From positions 248,001 to 312,000 of the forward strand of contig CAUUJV010000001.1 of NCBI GenBank assembly GCA_963545565.1: a stretch of DNA of 64,000 nt, written 5' to 3'. Source of the stretch: CAUUJV01 sp963545565 (GTDB taxonomy: Bacteria; Actinomycetota; Actinomycetes; Actinomycetales; Bifidobacteriaceae). A program made the position numbers and the translations under genes. The notes beneath the pieces are model-generated. The model was given only the letters and a program-made list of their open reading frames with translations. It made no database searches and was not told the origin of the DNA. Below, in pieces: positions 54,914-63,755 of this stretch (its first letter is position 1; every line of letters begins with the position of its first letter).

Positions 54914-55420
54914 ATGGCATACCTCAACGTCGCTCCATGTCTGTTATTCGGTATTCTAATTTCAATTACAGATGTCCGAAGCCGCGTAATTCCGCGCATA
55001 CTGATTGCTGCTGGAATACTTTTGCAGTGTGTAAGCTTTATTGTTGAGTGGATTGTGATACCTACTTCACGCGTGCACAGCATGATTCTTACTGCACTTC
55101 TTATCTGTTTCGTATGCACAGTAGTTCAACTGTTCTTGACACTTGTAAAACCTGGTTCACTAGGAATGGGAGATGTTACAGCCACTGTCCTACTCACTCT
55201 TGGAATTGGACGATTTGGCTGGACTTGCGCTCTTTTATGGTGGCTCTTTTCCGGTTTGTTAGGCCTACTTGGACTGCTCATACTGAACATTATTAATAAA
55301 GTTTATAAAGAAAAAGGCGCTAGCAGATCAAAATCATCTCAGTCTCTGCCTTTTGCGCCTTTTCTTACGATTGCTGCCTTCTTAGCTATTTTAGCTATCG
55401 GCAGCTCACAAATTCCGTGA
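54914..55420 (+). CDS. A24-family prepilin peptidase (type IV/Flp pilus type)
   Basis: 168 residues from ATG 54914 (MAYLNVAPC). The frame runs 26 codons further up into the aroC start region, so the internal ATG is preferred, though the ribosome site is weak. It has about six hydrophobic segments. The two catalytic Asp are in the motifs SITDVRSRVIP and SLGMGDVTAT (GxGD). It lacks the N-terminal zinc methylase domain of large prepilin peptidases, so it is the short TadV/FppA-like form that matures Flp pilins. A homologue next to aroC is known in other actinobacteria. No pilin genes are nearby. Confidence 0.88.
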   Translation: MAYLNVAPCLLFGILISITDVRSRVIPRILIAAGILLQCVSFIVEWIVIPTSRVHSMILTALLICFVCTVVQLFLTLVKPGSLGMGDVTATVLLTLGIGRFGWTCALLWWLFSGLLGLLGLLILNIINKVYKEKGASRSKSSQSLPFAPFLTIAAFLAILAIGSSQIP

Positions 55421-55433
55421 TTAAATAATCAAC

Positions 55434-56651
55434 CTAGTTACTGCTGTTGTTTGCAGCTTCCCACGCCTCATATTCCTTGACATATTCATTGAATGTATCT
55501 TCATTGTCTGTAAACTTAGTTTCCCCTGTATCTAGGTTTACAGTCACGAAGTACAGCCAATTGCCCTCATCAGGATTTAGAACAGCCTTAATCGCTGCAT
55601 CACTTGGAATACTAATAGGCGTGGGCGGCAAACCCTTATAAATTCGATCGTTATACAGATTTGAGGTATCTACTAACTGTGACTTCGTTAGAGCCGATGC
55701 CGAAACACCTGCGCCATATGCAATTACAGAGTCCATACCTAGAACCATGTCTTTTGCCAAGCGATTCTCAATTACGCGAGCAACTTTGCCATAATTGTCA
55801 GAGTTAACCTCTTTGACAATAATTGAGGCTTTCTTAATGACATCTTCTCGTTCAGAACCACTTGCGACACCCAAAGAATCAAGCTTCGAGATACGCTTAT
55901 CAACCATTTTTTTCAGTACTTCTGAAGCACTAGTCGCATCCTTCACGTTATACGTGCCTGGCTCAAGCCATCCTTCAAAGCTACCATTTGCCTCGTCAGG
56001 AAGAATTCCATCGCCTCCAGAATTAATAACTTCATTGAAGTCGTCTTCCGTCAGATTTGTGGCAACTACAGCCATTCGCTTTACAACTTCAGCAACAGTA
56101 TCTCCTGAAACAATCATGACAGATCCAGTAACCTTTGTAGGATCCGTAATAATCTTCACCACAGCGGCTGCGCTCATATGCTTCTTCAAAGTGAAAACAC
56201 CAACTTGAATACTTGATTCAGCTTCAGCTGTTTTTACTGCAGTCTCGAATGCGGATTCTGATGCTATGACTTTAAGTTTTACAAGCTTCTTCGCAACGGT
56301 CGACGTGCCTTCGCCCTCCTCAATCGTCACGTCTACGCTGCCATAGCCAGAGCCTGTGTAATCCTTTGCAGATACGGTTTTTTGGTTTACAGCAGCCGTC
56401 TTCTGCTGGAGTGCTTGTATTCCACGGTATCCAAAAAATCCTGCAGCTATTAATGCAACAATGACGATAAGGGAAATAAATATATTTCTACGCTTTTTAT
56501 GGCGGCGAGCACGCCTACGCTTTTGAACTTCTCTCCTGCGCTCTGGAGGTAATGGTGGTGCGGCAGAATCAGCCTCATGTCGTTCATCATTTTCGTGTTG
56601 CGACTCATCATCGAAAAAATCGACAAAATCGTTGGTCACGTTTTCCTCCAA
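55434..56651 (-). CDS. mltG: Endolytic peptidoglycan transglycosylase MltG
   Basis: 405 residues. It cuts nascent glycan strands in the wall. The N-terminal 55 residues are acidic then very basic (RRREVQKRRRARRHKKRR), and one membrane anchor follows (about 56-76). A LysM-like segment (about 85-150) and the YceG catalytic domain follow, with the catalytic Glu in SIIVKEVNSDNYGKVARVIE and NLYNDRIYKGLPPTPISIPS near the end. Conserved between ruvX and the aro genes. The C-terminus is short and Glu/Asn-rich. Confidence 0.94.
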   Translation of the reverse strand: MEENVTNDFVDFFDDESQHENDERHEADSAAPPLPPERRREVQKRRRARRHKKRRNIFISLIVIVALIAAGFFGYRGIQALQQKTAAVNQKTVSAKDYTGSGYGSVDVTIEEGEGTSTVAKKLVKLKVIASESAFETAVKTAEAESSIQVGVFTLKKHMSAAAVVKIITDPTKVTGSVMIVSGDTVAEVVKRMAVVATNLTEDDFNEVINSGGDGILPDEANGSFEGWLEPGTYNVKDATSASEVLKKMVDKRISKLDSLGVASGSEREDVIKKASIIVKEVNSDNYGKVARVIENRLAKDMVLGMDSVIAYGAGVSASALTKSQLVDTSNLYNDRIYKGLPPTPISIPSDAAIKAVLNPDEGNWLYFVTVNLDTGETKFTDNEDTFNEYVKEYEAWEAANNSSN

Positions 56652-56695
56652 AATACCAAATAGTTACAGCGTCATTTCTTCACTTTCAACCGTCA

Positions 56696-57202
56696 CTACG
56701 TGCGGTGCGAATCAATAACAGCTTGCAAAAGCACAACCGCTGACTGCTGGTCAACACGTGGCCGATGCTCTTTCATCCCCAATCCTACCTGTAAAAGCTG
56801 ATTATGAGCCGTAATTGTTGTCATTCGCTCATCCTGAAGCACAACATCTACATCTGCTAATCCCGCAGAGCCGAGTCTTTTTGTAAGTGCTTGGGCCCAT
56901 CTTTTTGCTTTTTTAGCGCTTTTGCCCTCTGTACCATCCAGTTGCAAAGGGTATCCTACAGCGATGAGTTCTATATTGTAATCTTCAACATAATCGATTA
57001 CCTCATCTAAGGCATAAAAATAATCGCCTGCAACAACGATATTACCTTCTGGATGTGCCAAGGTATGTTCAGGATCAGACAAAGCGATGCCTACTCGTGC
57101 ATTGCCTAAATCAATTCCCATCCATATTTTTCCCATGTGAGATTGATTCATTGATTCTGATTCAGGTTCAGATCTAAATGTTGCGTAGTCTTCGTTGGCC
57201 AT
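56696..57202 (-). CDS. ruvX: RuvX/YqgF-type Holliday junction resolvase-like nuclease
   Basis: 168 residues. RNase H-like fold: MGIDLGNARVGIALSDPEH carries the first catalytic Asp, and LQDERMTTITAHNQLL the later one. It begins with a roughly 25-residue acidic and Ser-rich extension. Family members are linked to pre-16S rRNA processing and to Holliday junctions. It is downstream of alaS, with a strong hairpin in the 69-bp gap, and upstream of mltG by 44 bp. Confidence 0.93.
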   Translation of the reverse strand: MANEDYATFRSEPESESMNQSHMGKIWMGIDLGNARVGIALSDPEHTLAHPEGNIVVAGDYFYALDEVIDYVEDYNIELIAVGYPLQLDGTEGKSAKKAKRWAQALTKRLGSAGLADVDVVLQDERMTTITAHNQLLQVGLGMKEHRPRVDQQSAVVLLQAVIDSHRT

Positions 57203-57215
57203 AACGAGCTAAATA

Positions 57216-57258
57216 GTAATGCTTCTACGCCTTGAAGTCAAAGACGCAGAAGCATTAC
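57216..57258. other. Long stem-loop between alaS and ruvX
   Basis: GTAATGCTTCTACGCC (57216-57231) and GACGCAGAAGCATTAC (57243-57258) form a 16-bp stem with two G-U pairs. TTGA/TCAA in the loop extends it to about 20 bp. On the minus strand it is followed by only TATTT, so it is a weak terminator, a partial attenuator or an RNA-processing site. Lies 14 bp past the alaS stop. Confidence 0.6.
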
Positions 57259-57271
57259 AGGCATTGCGGTG

Positions 57272-59989
57272 TTATTCCTGAACAGCACTCATAATTGTTG
57301 CTAATGCATTGTCGATTGCAGAGGCATCCTGACCGCCACCCTGAGCAAAGTCTGGTTTACCGCCGCCGCCACCACCAAGCACCTTAGAAGCTGCACGAAC
57401 TAAATCGCCCGCTTTAATGTCAAGCTTACGAGCTTCGTCATTCACAGCCACAATAATCACTGGATTACCGTTGTCGCCCGTACCACATAAGGCAACAACA
57501 GATGCAGCATCATGACCAAGACGCTCACGAATATCCATAACTGTTTTACGCAAAGCATCTGTAGAGCCGAAGCTACCAACATTTTTAGCAACCACACGTA
57601 CAGATGCACCAGAAGCACTAGCACGAACAACTGCATTATTCTTAGCATCTTGAACGAGCCCAGAAACCTGCGCTGCGAGCTGCTGTTCGTAAACAGAAGC
57701 CAAGCGACGCTCGGATTCTTTTAGCTGACCGAGCAGAGTTGCAACACGCTCTTCTAGCTCATCTGGCCGCGCATTGAGGGCATCAGAAAGCTGAGAAACA
57801 AGTGCATGCTCACGAGCGTTATATTCGTAAGCGCTTTCACCCACAACTGCATCAACACGACGTACGCCAGTGCCAACAGATGCTTCTGAGAGCACGGAAA
57901 CAGAACCGATTTTGCCAACATGATCAATATGAGTACCACCGCACAATTCACGGCTCCAACCATCTTGTCCAATGGTGACAACGCGCACAACATCGCCATA
58001 TTTCTCACCGAACAAATGCATTGCACCGAGAGCAATAGCATCATCAAATGGCATCTCAACTGTTGTAACTTCGAGATTTTCACGAAGTTTTTCATTCACA
58101 CGCGCTTCCACAGCATTGATTGCTAACTTGGAAGGTGCTGAAGACCACTGGAAGTCGAAGCGCAAACGGTTAGGAGCATCCTCAGATCCACGCTGAGTTG
58201 CCTGCGGCCCCAGCTCTTCGCGCAATGCCTTGTGAACCATATGTGTTGCAGTGTGTGAGCGTGCGATTGCTCCACGTCGATCCAAATCAATGGATGCGTT
58301 TACTACACTGCCAACCACGAGTGTTCCCTCAGTCAAGCGGCATTGATGAACAATGAAATCCTTAATAGGTTTCTGCACATCATCAACCTCAAGAACTGCA
58401 CCATCGTCGCTCATAATCTCGCCTTGATCGGCAAGCTGACCACCAGACTGAGCATAGAAAGGTGTGCGATCGAGAATAACTTCAACAGTGGCAGGAGCCG
58501 ATACTGCCGCAACTGCGCCCTTTCCCTCTTGCACAATTCCAAGCACTCGTGCACGGCTGGAGAATTGAGTGTATCCAAGGAAGCTGATAGGTGCTTCAAG
58601 AGTCTTCTTAAGGTCGTCGTAAACGCTTAAGTCAACATTTCCACGCTTCTTCAGAGCGTCAGCGCGAGCACGAGACTTCTGCTCAGCCATGAGTTCACGG
58701 AACTTGACCTCATCAACCTTAACACTCTGTTCTGCTGCCATTTCGAGAGTTAGTTCAATCGGGAAGCCATAGGTGTCGTGCAGTGCAAACGCATCTTTAC
58801 CACTGACGATTGGTTCCGACTGTTGAGAAGAGGATACAGCCTTCTTTGCCTTAGAAACAGCTACATCAAGAATCGTAGAACCTTGATCAAGAGTACGGCA
58901 GAATGCGCCTTCTTCACCGTAAGCAGCTTCACTAATCTCGTGGAAAGACTTCTCCAGCGAAGGATAGCTTTGCTTCATCTGTTCCTTGGATACTGGAAGC
59001 AGTGATGCCAAAACCTCTTCCTGCACGCCTAGCATCTTCATAGAGCGTATCGTTCTACGCAGCAAACGGCGCAATACGTATCCGCGGCCCTCATTACTTG
59101 GGCGAACACCATCGCTCATAATCATCAGAGCAGAGCGAACATGGTCTGCAACGACTCGGAAACGTACATCTGCATCAGCATCTGCACCATACTTCAATCC
59201 AGAAAGACGTTCTGCTTCCTCAATAACTGGGAAGACTTCATCGGTTTCATAGATGTTTTCTTTGCCCTGCATTATGTATGCAAGACGTTCCAACCCCATA
59301 CCTGTGTCGATATTCTTATTGGCAAGTTCACCGACTATATGCATATCCGTTTTGGATTTGACGTTATCGACTTCGTAGTTCTCAAACACGAGATCCCAGA
59401 TTTCGATGTAGCGATTTTCATCAGCAATTGGGCCGCCTTCGACACCGTAATCTGGTCCACGATCGATGTAAATCTCTGAGCAAGGTCCCCCAGGGCCAGG
59501 GCCGCCAGTTGTCCAGAAGTTATCTTCCATACCCAGAATCTGCATGTGCCCTGGATCCATGCCCTCATTGCGCCACAGGGAGCGAGCTTCTTCATCATCG
59601 GTGTACGTTGTTACCCACAACTTGGTCTTATCAAGACCATAACCTCCCTGCTCAATAGGAGTCGTCAGAAGCTCCCATGCATAGTGGATAGCTTCTTCCT
59701 TGAAATAGTCACCGAAGGAGAAGTTGCCGAGCATCTGGAAGAAGGTACCGTGACGAGTAGTCTTACCCACTTCATCAATATCAAGAGTACGCACACACTT
59801 CTGATTACTGGCCATGCGGGAACGCGGCGGAGTTTGCTCTCCCAAGAGATATGGAATGAACGGAACCATACCAGCAATAGTGAAAAGCGTTGTTGGACTT
59901 GGAGAAATCAGCGAAGCTGACGGAACTACCATATGGCCGTTCTTCTCAAAGTAATCCAAATACCTTTGTGCAATTTCCGAAGTGCGCAT
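57272..59989 (-). CDS. alaS: Alanyl-tRNA synthetase
   Basis: 905 residues, full length. Class II catalytic core: RTSEIAQRYLDYFEKNGH at the start, TTRHGTFFQMLGNFSFGDY (motif 2 region) and DTGMGLERLAYIMQG (motif 3). The editing domain has HTATHMVHKALRE and the zinc motif CGGTHIDHVG. The C-terminal C-Ala domain has VLGGGGGGKPDFAQGGGQD. ATG 59989 follows AAAGGAGACG. A TTGACT-type box about 50 bp upstream may be part of a promoter. It lies 103 bp downstream of the small membrane protein. Confidence 0.97.
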   Translation of the reverse strand: MRTSEIAQRYLDYFEKNGHMVVPSASLISPSPTTLFTIAGMVPFIPYLLGEQTPPRSRMASNQKCVRTLDIDEVGKTTRHGTFFQMLGNFSFGDYFKEEAIHYAWELLTTPIEQGGYGLDKTKLWVTTYTDDEEARSLWRNEGMDPGHMQILGMEDNFWTTGGPGPGGPCSEIYIDRGPDYGVEGGPIADENRYIEIWDLVFENYEVDNVKSKTDMHIVGELANKNIDTGMGLERLAYIMQGKENIYETDEVFPVIEEAERLSGLKYGADADADVRFRVVADHVRSALMIMSDGVRPSNEGRGYVLRRLLRRTIRSMKMLGVQEEVLASLLPVSKEQMKQSYPSLEKSFHEISEAAYGEEGAFCRTLDQGSTILDVAVSKAKKAVSSSQQSEPIVSGKDAFALHDTYGFPIELTLEMAAEQSVKVDEVKFRELMAEQKSRARADALKKRGNVDLSVYDDLKKTLEAPISFLGYTQFSSRARVLGIVQEGKGAVAAVSAPATVEVILDRTPFYAQSGGQLADQGEIMSDDGAVLEVDDVQKPIKDFIVHQCRLTEGTLVVGSVVNASIDLDRRGAIARSHTATHMVHKALREELGPQATQRGSEDAPNRLRFDFQWSSAPSKLAINAVEARVNEKLRENLEVTTVEMPFDDAIALGAMHLFGEKYGDVVRVVTIGQDGWSRELCGGTHIDHVGKIGSVSVLSEASVGTGVRRVDAVVGESAYEYNAREHALVSQLSDALNARPDELEERVATLLGQLKESERRLASVYEQQLAAQVSGLVQDAKNNAVVRASASGASVRVVAKNVGSFGSTDALRKTVMDIRERLGHDAASVVALCGTGDNGNPVIIVAVNDEARKLDIKAGDLVRAASKVLGGGGGGKPDFAQGGGQDASAIDNALATIMSAVQE

Positions 59990-60092
59990 TAAACGCGTCT
60001 CCTTTAACTAATGTAATCCGGTCATAAATCAGTCAAGCTAAAGCATTATGACTACATTATGGCTAAAAACGAGTAAAAGTTAGATTACTAGA

Positions 60093-60332
60093 TTAACGAT
60101 TATATTTTGTGATGTATTGCTTATTAAGCTCGTCTTCACGCTGCTTTTGATACTTCATGAAGTCTTCCACAAGACCGCTAAGCGTACGCATAGGAACATT
60201 GTCTTGGTCGGCACCAAGTATGAATTCTCTAGCTCCCTGAGGAGTATGAGCTTTTACGTAGGAGCTGGCTTTGCTTACTGTAATCACACCTGCCGCAAAT
60301 CCAACTGCAAACCAAAAAATGCGTTTAAACAT
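60093..60332 (-). CDS. Small membrane protein upstream of alaS (actinobacterial conserved)
   Basis: 79 residues. One N-terminal hydrophobic helix (FWFAVGFAAGVITVSKASSY, about residues 5-24), then a hydrophilic tail with MRTLSGLVEDFMKYQKQRED. ATG 60332 follows TAGGAGAG. It occupies the place of the DUF6167-type small protein seen between DUF948 and alaS in other actinobacteria. The function is unknown; a membrane-anchored helper is the most that can be said. Confidence 0.8.
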   Translation of the reverse strand: MFKRIFWFAVGFAAGVITVSKASSYVKAHTPQGAREFILGADQDNVPMRTLSGLVEDFMKYQKQREDELNKQYITKYNR

Positions 60333-60349
60333 ATAAAACTCTCCTAGAG

Positions 60350-60847
60350 CTACTTAGCAGAGGTCGGCGGAGTAACCGCAGAAGAAGCAGTCTCATCTGT
60401 TGCATCGGCAATATCAGAGGCAGCATTCACTGGGTCTTCTTCATTTGCTTGAGCAGCAGCTTTTTCAGCCTCTTCTTGCGCCTTCTTCTGAGACATGCCA
60501 TCGAAGAACCCTTGCGCAGTCGACTTTATTGCATAAGCTGCCGAGGCAATTTTGATAACTGGTTTTCCGAGCACTGAACCATACAAGTCAACAAGAGCAC
60601 TTGCGTTATTCGTTGTAGAAGACACAGCAGATGAAATATCATTTACATCTGTCAATGATTGATTGACTTTCTTTACTGTGTCAACTCCCTCATCGAGTGC
60701 AGGAATGGCGTGATCTCCAGTATCTTTAACGGTTTCAGCAATCTGATCAAAGAGCTTGCCTAAACGAATCAATGGGTAAATCATAAATCCGGCCAGAACA
60801 GCAAAAGCAATTGCAGCAATAAGCCCGGCAATCTGTCCAGCGTCCAT
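60350..60847 (-). CDS. DUF948 domain-containing membrane protein
   Basis: 165 residues. One N-terminal helix (LIAAIAFAVLAGFMIYPLIR, about residues 9-28). The DUF948 region follows, with a coiled-coil-like stretch (IAETVKDTGDHAIPALDEG, VNQSLTDVNDISSA). The C-terminal 40 residues are low-complexity, rich in Ala and Glu. It sits 17 bp upstream of the small membrane protein, matching the usual actinobacterial order upstream of alaS. No specific role is known. Confidence 0.88.
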   Translation of the reverse strand: MDAGQIAGLIAAIAFAVLAGFMIYPLIRLGKLFDQIAETVKDTGDHAIPALDEGVDTVKKVNQSLTDVNDISSAVSSTTNNASALVDLYGSVLGKPVIKIASAAYAIKSTAQGFFDGMSQKKAQEEAEKAAAQANEEDPVNAASDIADATDETASSAVTPPTSAK

Positions 60848-60940
60848 CCTTACCTCTTTCCCCGTATTTTCACATGTTTATGTTGACCAACTTACCATGT
60901 GGGCTTGTCGACGAACAGTACAAACAGCACTTTTACGCTA

Positions 60941-61615
60941 TCACCGATTGTATGCCACCACGTGCAGCGCTGATTTGATAGGTTCCGTCGTTTCAAAATC
61001 AAAACTCGTCACACTGCCGTTGCGTGGTCGCTCACTAAGATCATAGCCTTCAGGAGCATAGCGATGCATCAAGCTGAGCAATGTGTTACCGTGCGAAATC
61101 TGAAGAATATGGTCTCCGTTATGAAGAGTCTTATTCGATGCTATCAGAGCATAACCTGACTCGATACGTTCCCAGTATTCTTCATCAGATTCTGCATCAT
61201 GAAATGGATCTGCTTCTTTGAGAAAATCACGTGTAGCAGAAAGGCCATATTTTTCAACAATTGCGTTATATGTATTAACACCGTGTGGGGCTCCAGCTGC
61301 CCACCATGCTTCTGACATGTCACGGCCCTCATAGTAACCGTAAAATTGCTCAGCAAAAGCCATACTGCTTATAAGATCTTTTGAATTGACAGAATCTGCC
61401 TGATTAAGTTCCAAAATACGCTGGGCGGTTTGCTGAGCACGGGTAGTCTCAGAACAGTACGCTGCTGTGAAATGCACATTTTTCAATACTTCGCCCGCAC
61501 GCTGAGCATCTACCAAGCCTGATTCAGTTAAAGGCGAATTTGACCATCCTTGCAGGCGATTATAGCGGTTAAAGTAGGTTTGACCATGGCGCACAAGATG
61601 TAAATGTAAAAGCAT
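60941..61615 (-). CDS. Histidine phosphatase family protein (phosphoglycerate-mutase-like)
   Basis: 224 residues from ATG 61615, chosen because it precedes the conserved start MLLHLHLVRHGQTYFN; the frame extends 100 codons into the divergent gene and is not coding there. The RHG motif holds the catalytic His, with NRYNRLQGWSNSPLTESG next and the second His in ILQISHGNTLLSLMHRYAP. It contains the usual Glu region FAEQFYGYYEGRDMSEAWW. The substrate is unknown (sugar phosphate or nucleotide). Divergent from the holin-like gene, 40 bp away. Confidence 0.9.
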   Translation of the reverse strand: MLLHLHLVRHGQTYFNRYNRLQGWSNSPLTESGLVDAQRAGEVLKNVHFTAAYCSETTRAQQTAQRILELNQADSVNSKDLISSMAFAEQFYGYYEGRDMSEAWWAAGAPHGVNTYNAIVEKYGLSATRDFLKEADPFHDAESDEEYWERIESGYALIASNKTLHNGDHILQISHGNTLLSLMHRYAPEGYDLSERPRNGSVTSFDFETTEPIKSALHVVAYNR

Positions 61616-61655
61616 ACGCACAATTATTCCACGTCTTAGCCGTAGGATTATTTCT

Positions 61656-62024
61656 ATGAAGAGTTTTTTGATTGATTGGTTCGTCACCGCTGTTGCAGCA
61701 GCAATTATGGTGGCGATTCTTCCTGGTTTCAGCGTTGTCGGCGATAACGCACTTATGTCGTATCTGTGTTTTGCACTGTTCATGTCTTTGATTAATGCGT
61801 CGATTAAGCCGTTTATGAAATTAATTTCTTTACCTATCACCGTATTGAGCTTTGGGTTGTTCTCCCTGGTGATTAACGTGGTATGCCTTGAACTTGCAGG
61901 AAATCTTGCAATAAGCATTTTTGGATTTGGTATTACTTTTACTGGTTTCTTCTGGGGGCTTCTTGGAGCCTTCGTACTTTCTATCGTCAGCTCAATTTTG
62001 AATTCAATTTTGATAAATTACTAG
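61656..62024 (+). CDS. Phage-holin-like four-helix membrane protein (PF04020-type)
   Basis: 122 residues, almost entirely hydrophobic with four helices: about 7-27, 33-50, 62-84 and 90-115. NASIKPFMKLISLPITVLSFG is the family pattern and is followed by LFSLVINVVCLE. Homologues are called superfamily IV mycobacterial holins, but they are widespread chromosomal genes, so a lysis role is not implied. The start ATG follows TAGGATT. A hairpin terminator follows. Confidence 0.87.
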   Translation: MKSFLIDWFVTAVAAAIMVAILPGFSVVGDNALMSYLCFALFMSLINASIKPFMKLISLPITVLSFGLFSLVINVVCLELAGNLAISIFGFGITFTGFFWGLLGAFVLSIVSSILNSILINY

Positions 62025-62076
62025 AGCAAGCGCTCCTCACTTCTCCAAAACCAAGAAATAAGCAATAAACAAAATA

Positions 62077-62116
62077 AAGCCGATACCATGAAAGAAATCG
62101 TGGGTACCGGCTTTTT
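62077..62116. terminator. Bidirectional terminator between holin-like and MFS genes
   Basis: AAGCCGATACCATG pairs with CGTGGGTACCGGCTT with one mismatch and one unpaired base and an 8-base loop. TTTTT follows on the plus strand, and a T-rich stretch follows on the minus strand. It serves two convergent genes. Confidence 0.75.
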
Positions 62117-62166
62117 CTAACTCTTGTTGACTTTTGCTAGCTGATCTAGTTCAGTTTTGAATCTAC

Positions 62167-63693
62167 CTAAACTTCGACTTCTTGAATATTAACTTTCAAT
62201 GGAGCTTGAGAAGACCTAATAATAAACAAGCCAGCGAGTACGAACACAGCTGCGGTGAAGAAGAAGGCAAACTGCGCGCCAGCAGTTGTTGCCACAGCTT
62301 CAGTGCTTCCATGTGCCATACCGACAGATTGGAAGATGGACATGCTCGTTCCCAAAATAGTGTTTCCTAGCGAAGCACCAAACTGCTGCGTGGTGTTGTA
62401 AATAGCGTTACCGTCAGCTTTCTCTTTACCAGTGAGATTCTGCAAACCGTACGTGAAAGAATTAGAATAGGTAAAGCAGTATCCAATTAAGAACACAATA
62501 TGGAAGCAAATCAAGATTGCTGGCACAAGCTTCCAAGTAAAAATACCGAGCAGACACAGACCAAGTACTGCTGCAACCAAGCCTGAAGAAATTGGAATGC
62601 GCGCCCCCTTTTTGTCCATAATTGCTCCAGATATTGGTGTAGCAAATGCACCAAGCATTGCTCCAGGAAGCACAACTAAACCACCGATAAGACTGCTCTT
62701 GCCCATGCCCATCTGCACAAAGTTTGGAATGGTGTATGACATGCCAAGCATAACAACCTGCACGCAGATCAGAGTAAAAGCAATCCAGCGCATTCGGTGG
62801 TCGCGAAGGGTGCGAACATTAAGCAATGGATCATCAGAGCTGACAGAAACCTTGAAGAAAGCTACCATGCAGATGATTCCAATGACGAGAGAGCCAAGGG
62901 CGATAAAAGGCTGCATTCCAGCAGATTTTCCAGCCGCAATATTTTGGATAAATACACCAGCCTGTTGAACACCGAAAACGAGACCAAGTAGTCCGAGAGC
63001 AATGAGTACGAGATGACCAAGCTGCAGCTTTGCTGGGCCGGTTGGGAAAAATTGCTGAATAGAAACGTATCCTAAAACACCAAATGGTACGAGAATAACT
63101 GCCACGATAATAAACAGCATTCGCCATGGGATAAACTGCGTCATAATACCTGCAAATGTTGGTCCAAGCGCTGGTGCGAGCCCAACAACGAGGTTACCAA
63201 AGCCCATGAGCTGACCGACGCGTGAACGAGGCGACTGCTCAAGAATAATGTTGAAAAGCAGCGGCATACCAATTCCTACTGCCACGCCTTGAACTACGCG
63301 AGCTAGTAGAAGTACGGCAAATGTTGGCGACCACGATCCAATAAGTGTTCCAGCTAACGACAAAATAACTGATGTCATAAGGAGTGTGCGATACGTAAAA
63401 CGCTTCTTCAGCCAAGCAGACAGCGGAATAAACATGGTAGTGACGAGAATGTAAAGGGTCGTAACCCATTGAACAGTCGCCGCATCAATCGAAAATTCTG
63501 TCATCAACGATGGGAAAAGAACATTCATCATGGTCTCAGTTAGAATACCAATGAATGAAAGAGCACCTGCTGCCACAATCGAGCCGATGAGATGCTTGGA
63601 AATTTTGTCAGTTTGATTCTTGGGTTGAGTAGTTTTTACTGATTCAGTTATTCTTCTTTTTTTTACTGTGTAGAAGGACCGCTTATGATGCAT
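62167..63693 (-). CDS. MFS drug/proton antiporter, DHA2 (EmrB/QacA) family
   Basis: 508 residues with about 14 hydrophobic segments (35-495). Features: MNVLFPSLMTEFSIDAATVQ in TM1, the DHA2 motif VQWVTTLYILVTTMFIPLSA, LLLARVVQGVAVGIGMPLLF, and motif C-like NLVVGLAPALGPTFAGIM, a mark of antiporters. Substrate unknown; drugs or toxic compounds by family. ATG 63693 has no strong ribosome site, so the start is uncertain. It follows rpsD and its terminator on the minus strand. Confidence 0.9.
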   Translation of the reverse strand: MHHKRSFYTVKKRRITESVKTTQPKNQTDKISKHLIGSIVAAGALSFIGILTETMMNVLFPSLMTEFSIDAATVQWVTTLYILVTTMFIPLSAWLKKRFTYRTLLMTSVILSLAGTLIGSWSPTFAVLLLARVVQGVAVGIGMPLLFNIILEQSPRSRVGQLMGFGNLVVGLAPALGPTFAGIMTQFIPWRMLFIIVAVILVPFGVLGYVSIQQFFPTGPAKLQLGHLVLIALGLLGLVFGVQQAGVFIQNIAAGKSAGMQPFIALGSLVIGIICMVAFFKVSVSSDDPLLNVRTLRDHRMRWIAFTLICVQVVMLGMSYTIPNFVQMGMGKSSLIGGLVVLPGAMLGAFATPISGAIMDKKGARIPISSGLVAAVLGLCLLGIFTWKLVPAILICFHIVFLIGYCFTYSNSFTYGLQNLTGKEKADGNAIYNTTQQFGASLGNTILGTSMSIFQSVGMAHGSTEAVATTAGAQFAFFFTAAVFVLAGLFIIRSSQAPLKVNIQEVEV

Positions 63694-63704
63694 GCGGATT
63701 ATGC

Positions 63705-63744
63705 AAAAAATAGAGCCGGTAGGGATCCCCCAATCGGCTCTATT
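63705..63744 (-). terminator. Rho-independent terminator of rpsD
   Basis: A perfect 10-bp stem AATAGAGCCG / CGGCTCTATT (63735-63744 and 63709-63718) with a 16-base loop is followed on the minus strand by a run of six T. It begins 12 bp after the rpsD stop. Confidence 0.85.
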
Positions 63745-63755
63745 CTTAAGATTTT

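Noticed and set aside
61616..61918. N-terminal 100-codon extension of the histidine phosphatase
   Set aside because: It overlaps the divergent holin-like gene, and the conserved family start is at 61615.
61656..62024. Prophage remnant suggested by the holin-like protein
   Set aside because: No other phage gene, integrase or attachment site is near, and this family is common on actinobacterial chromosomes.
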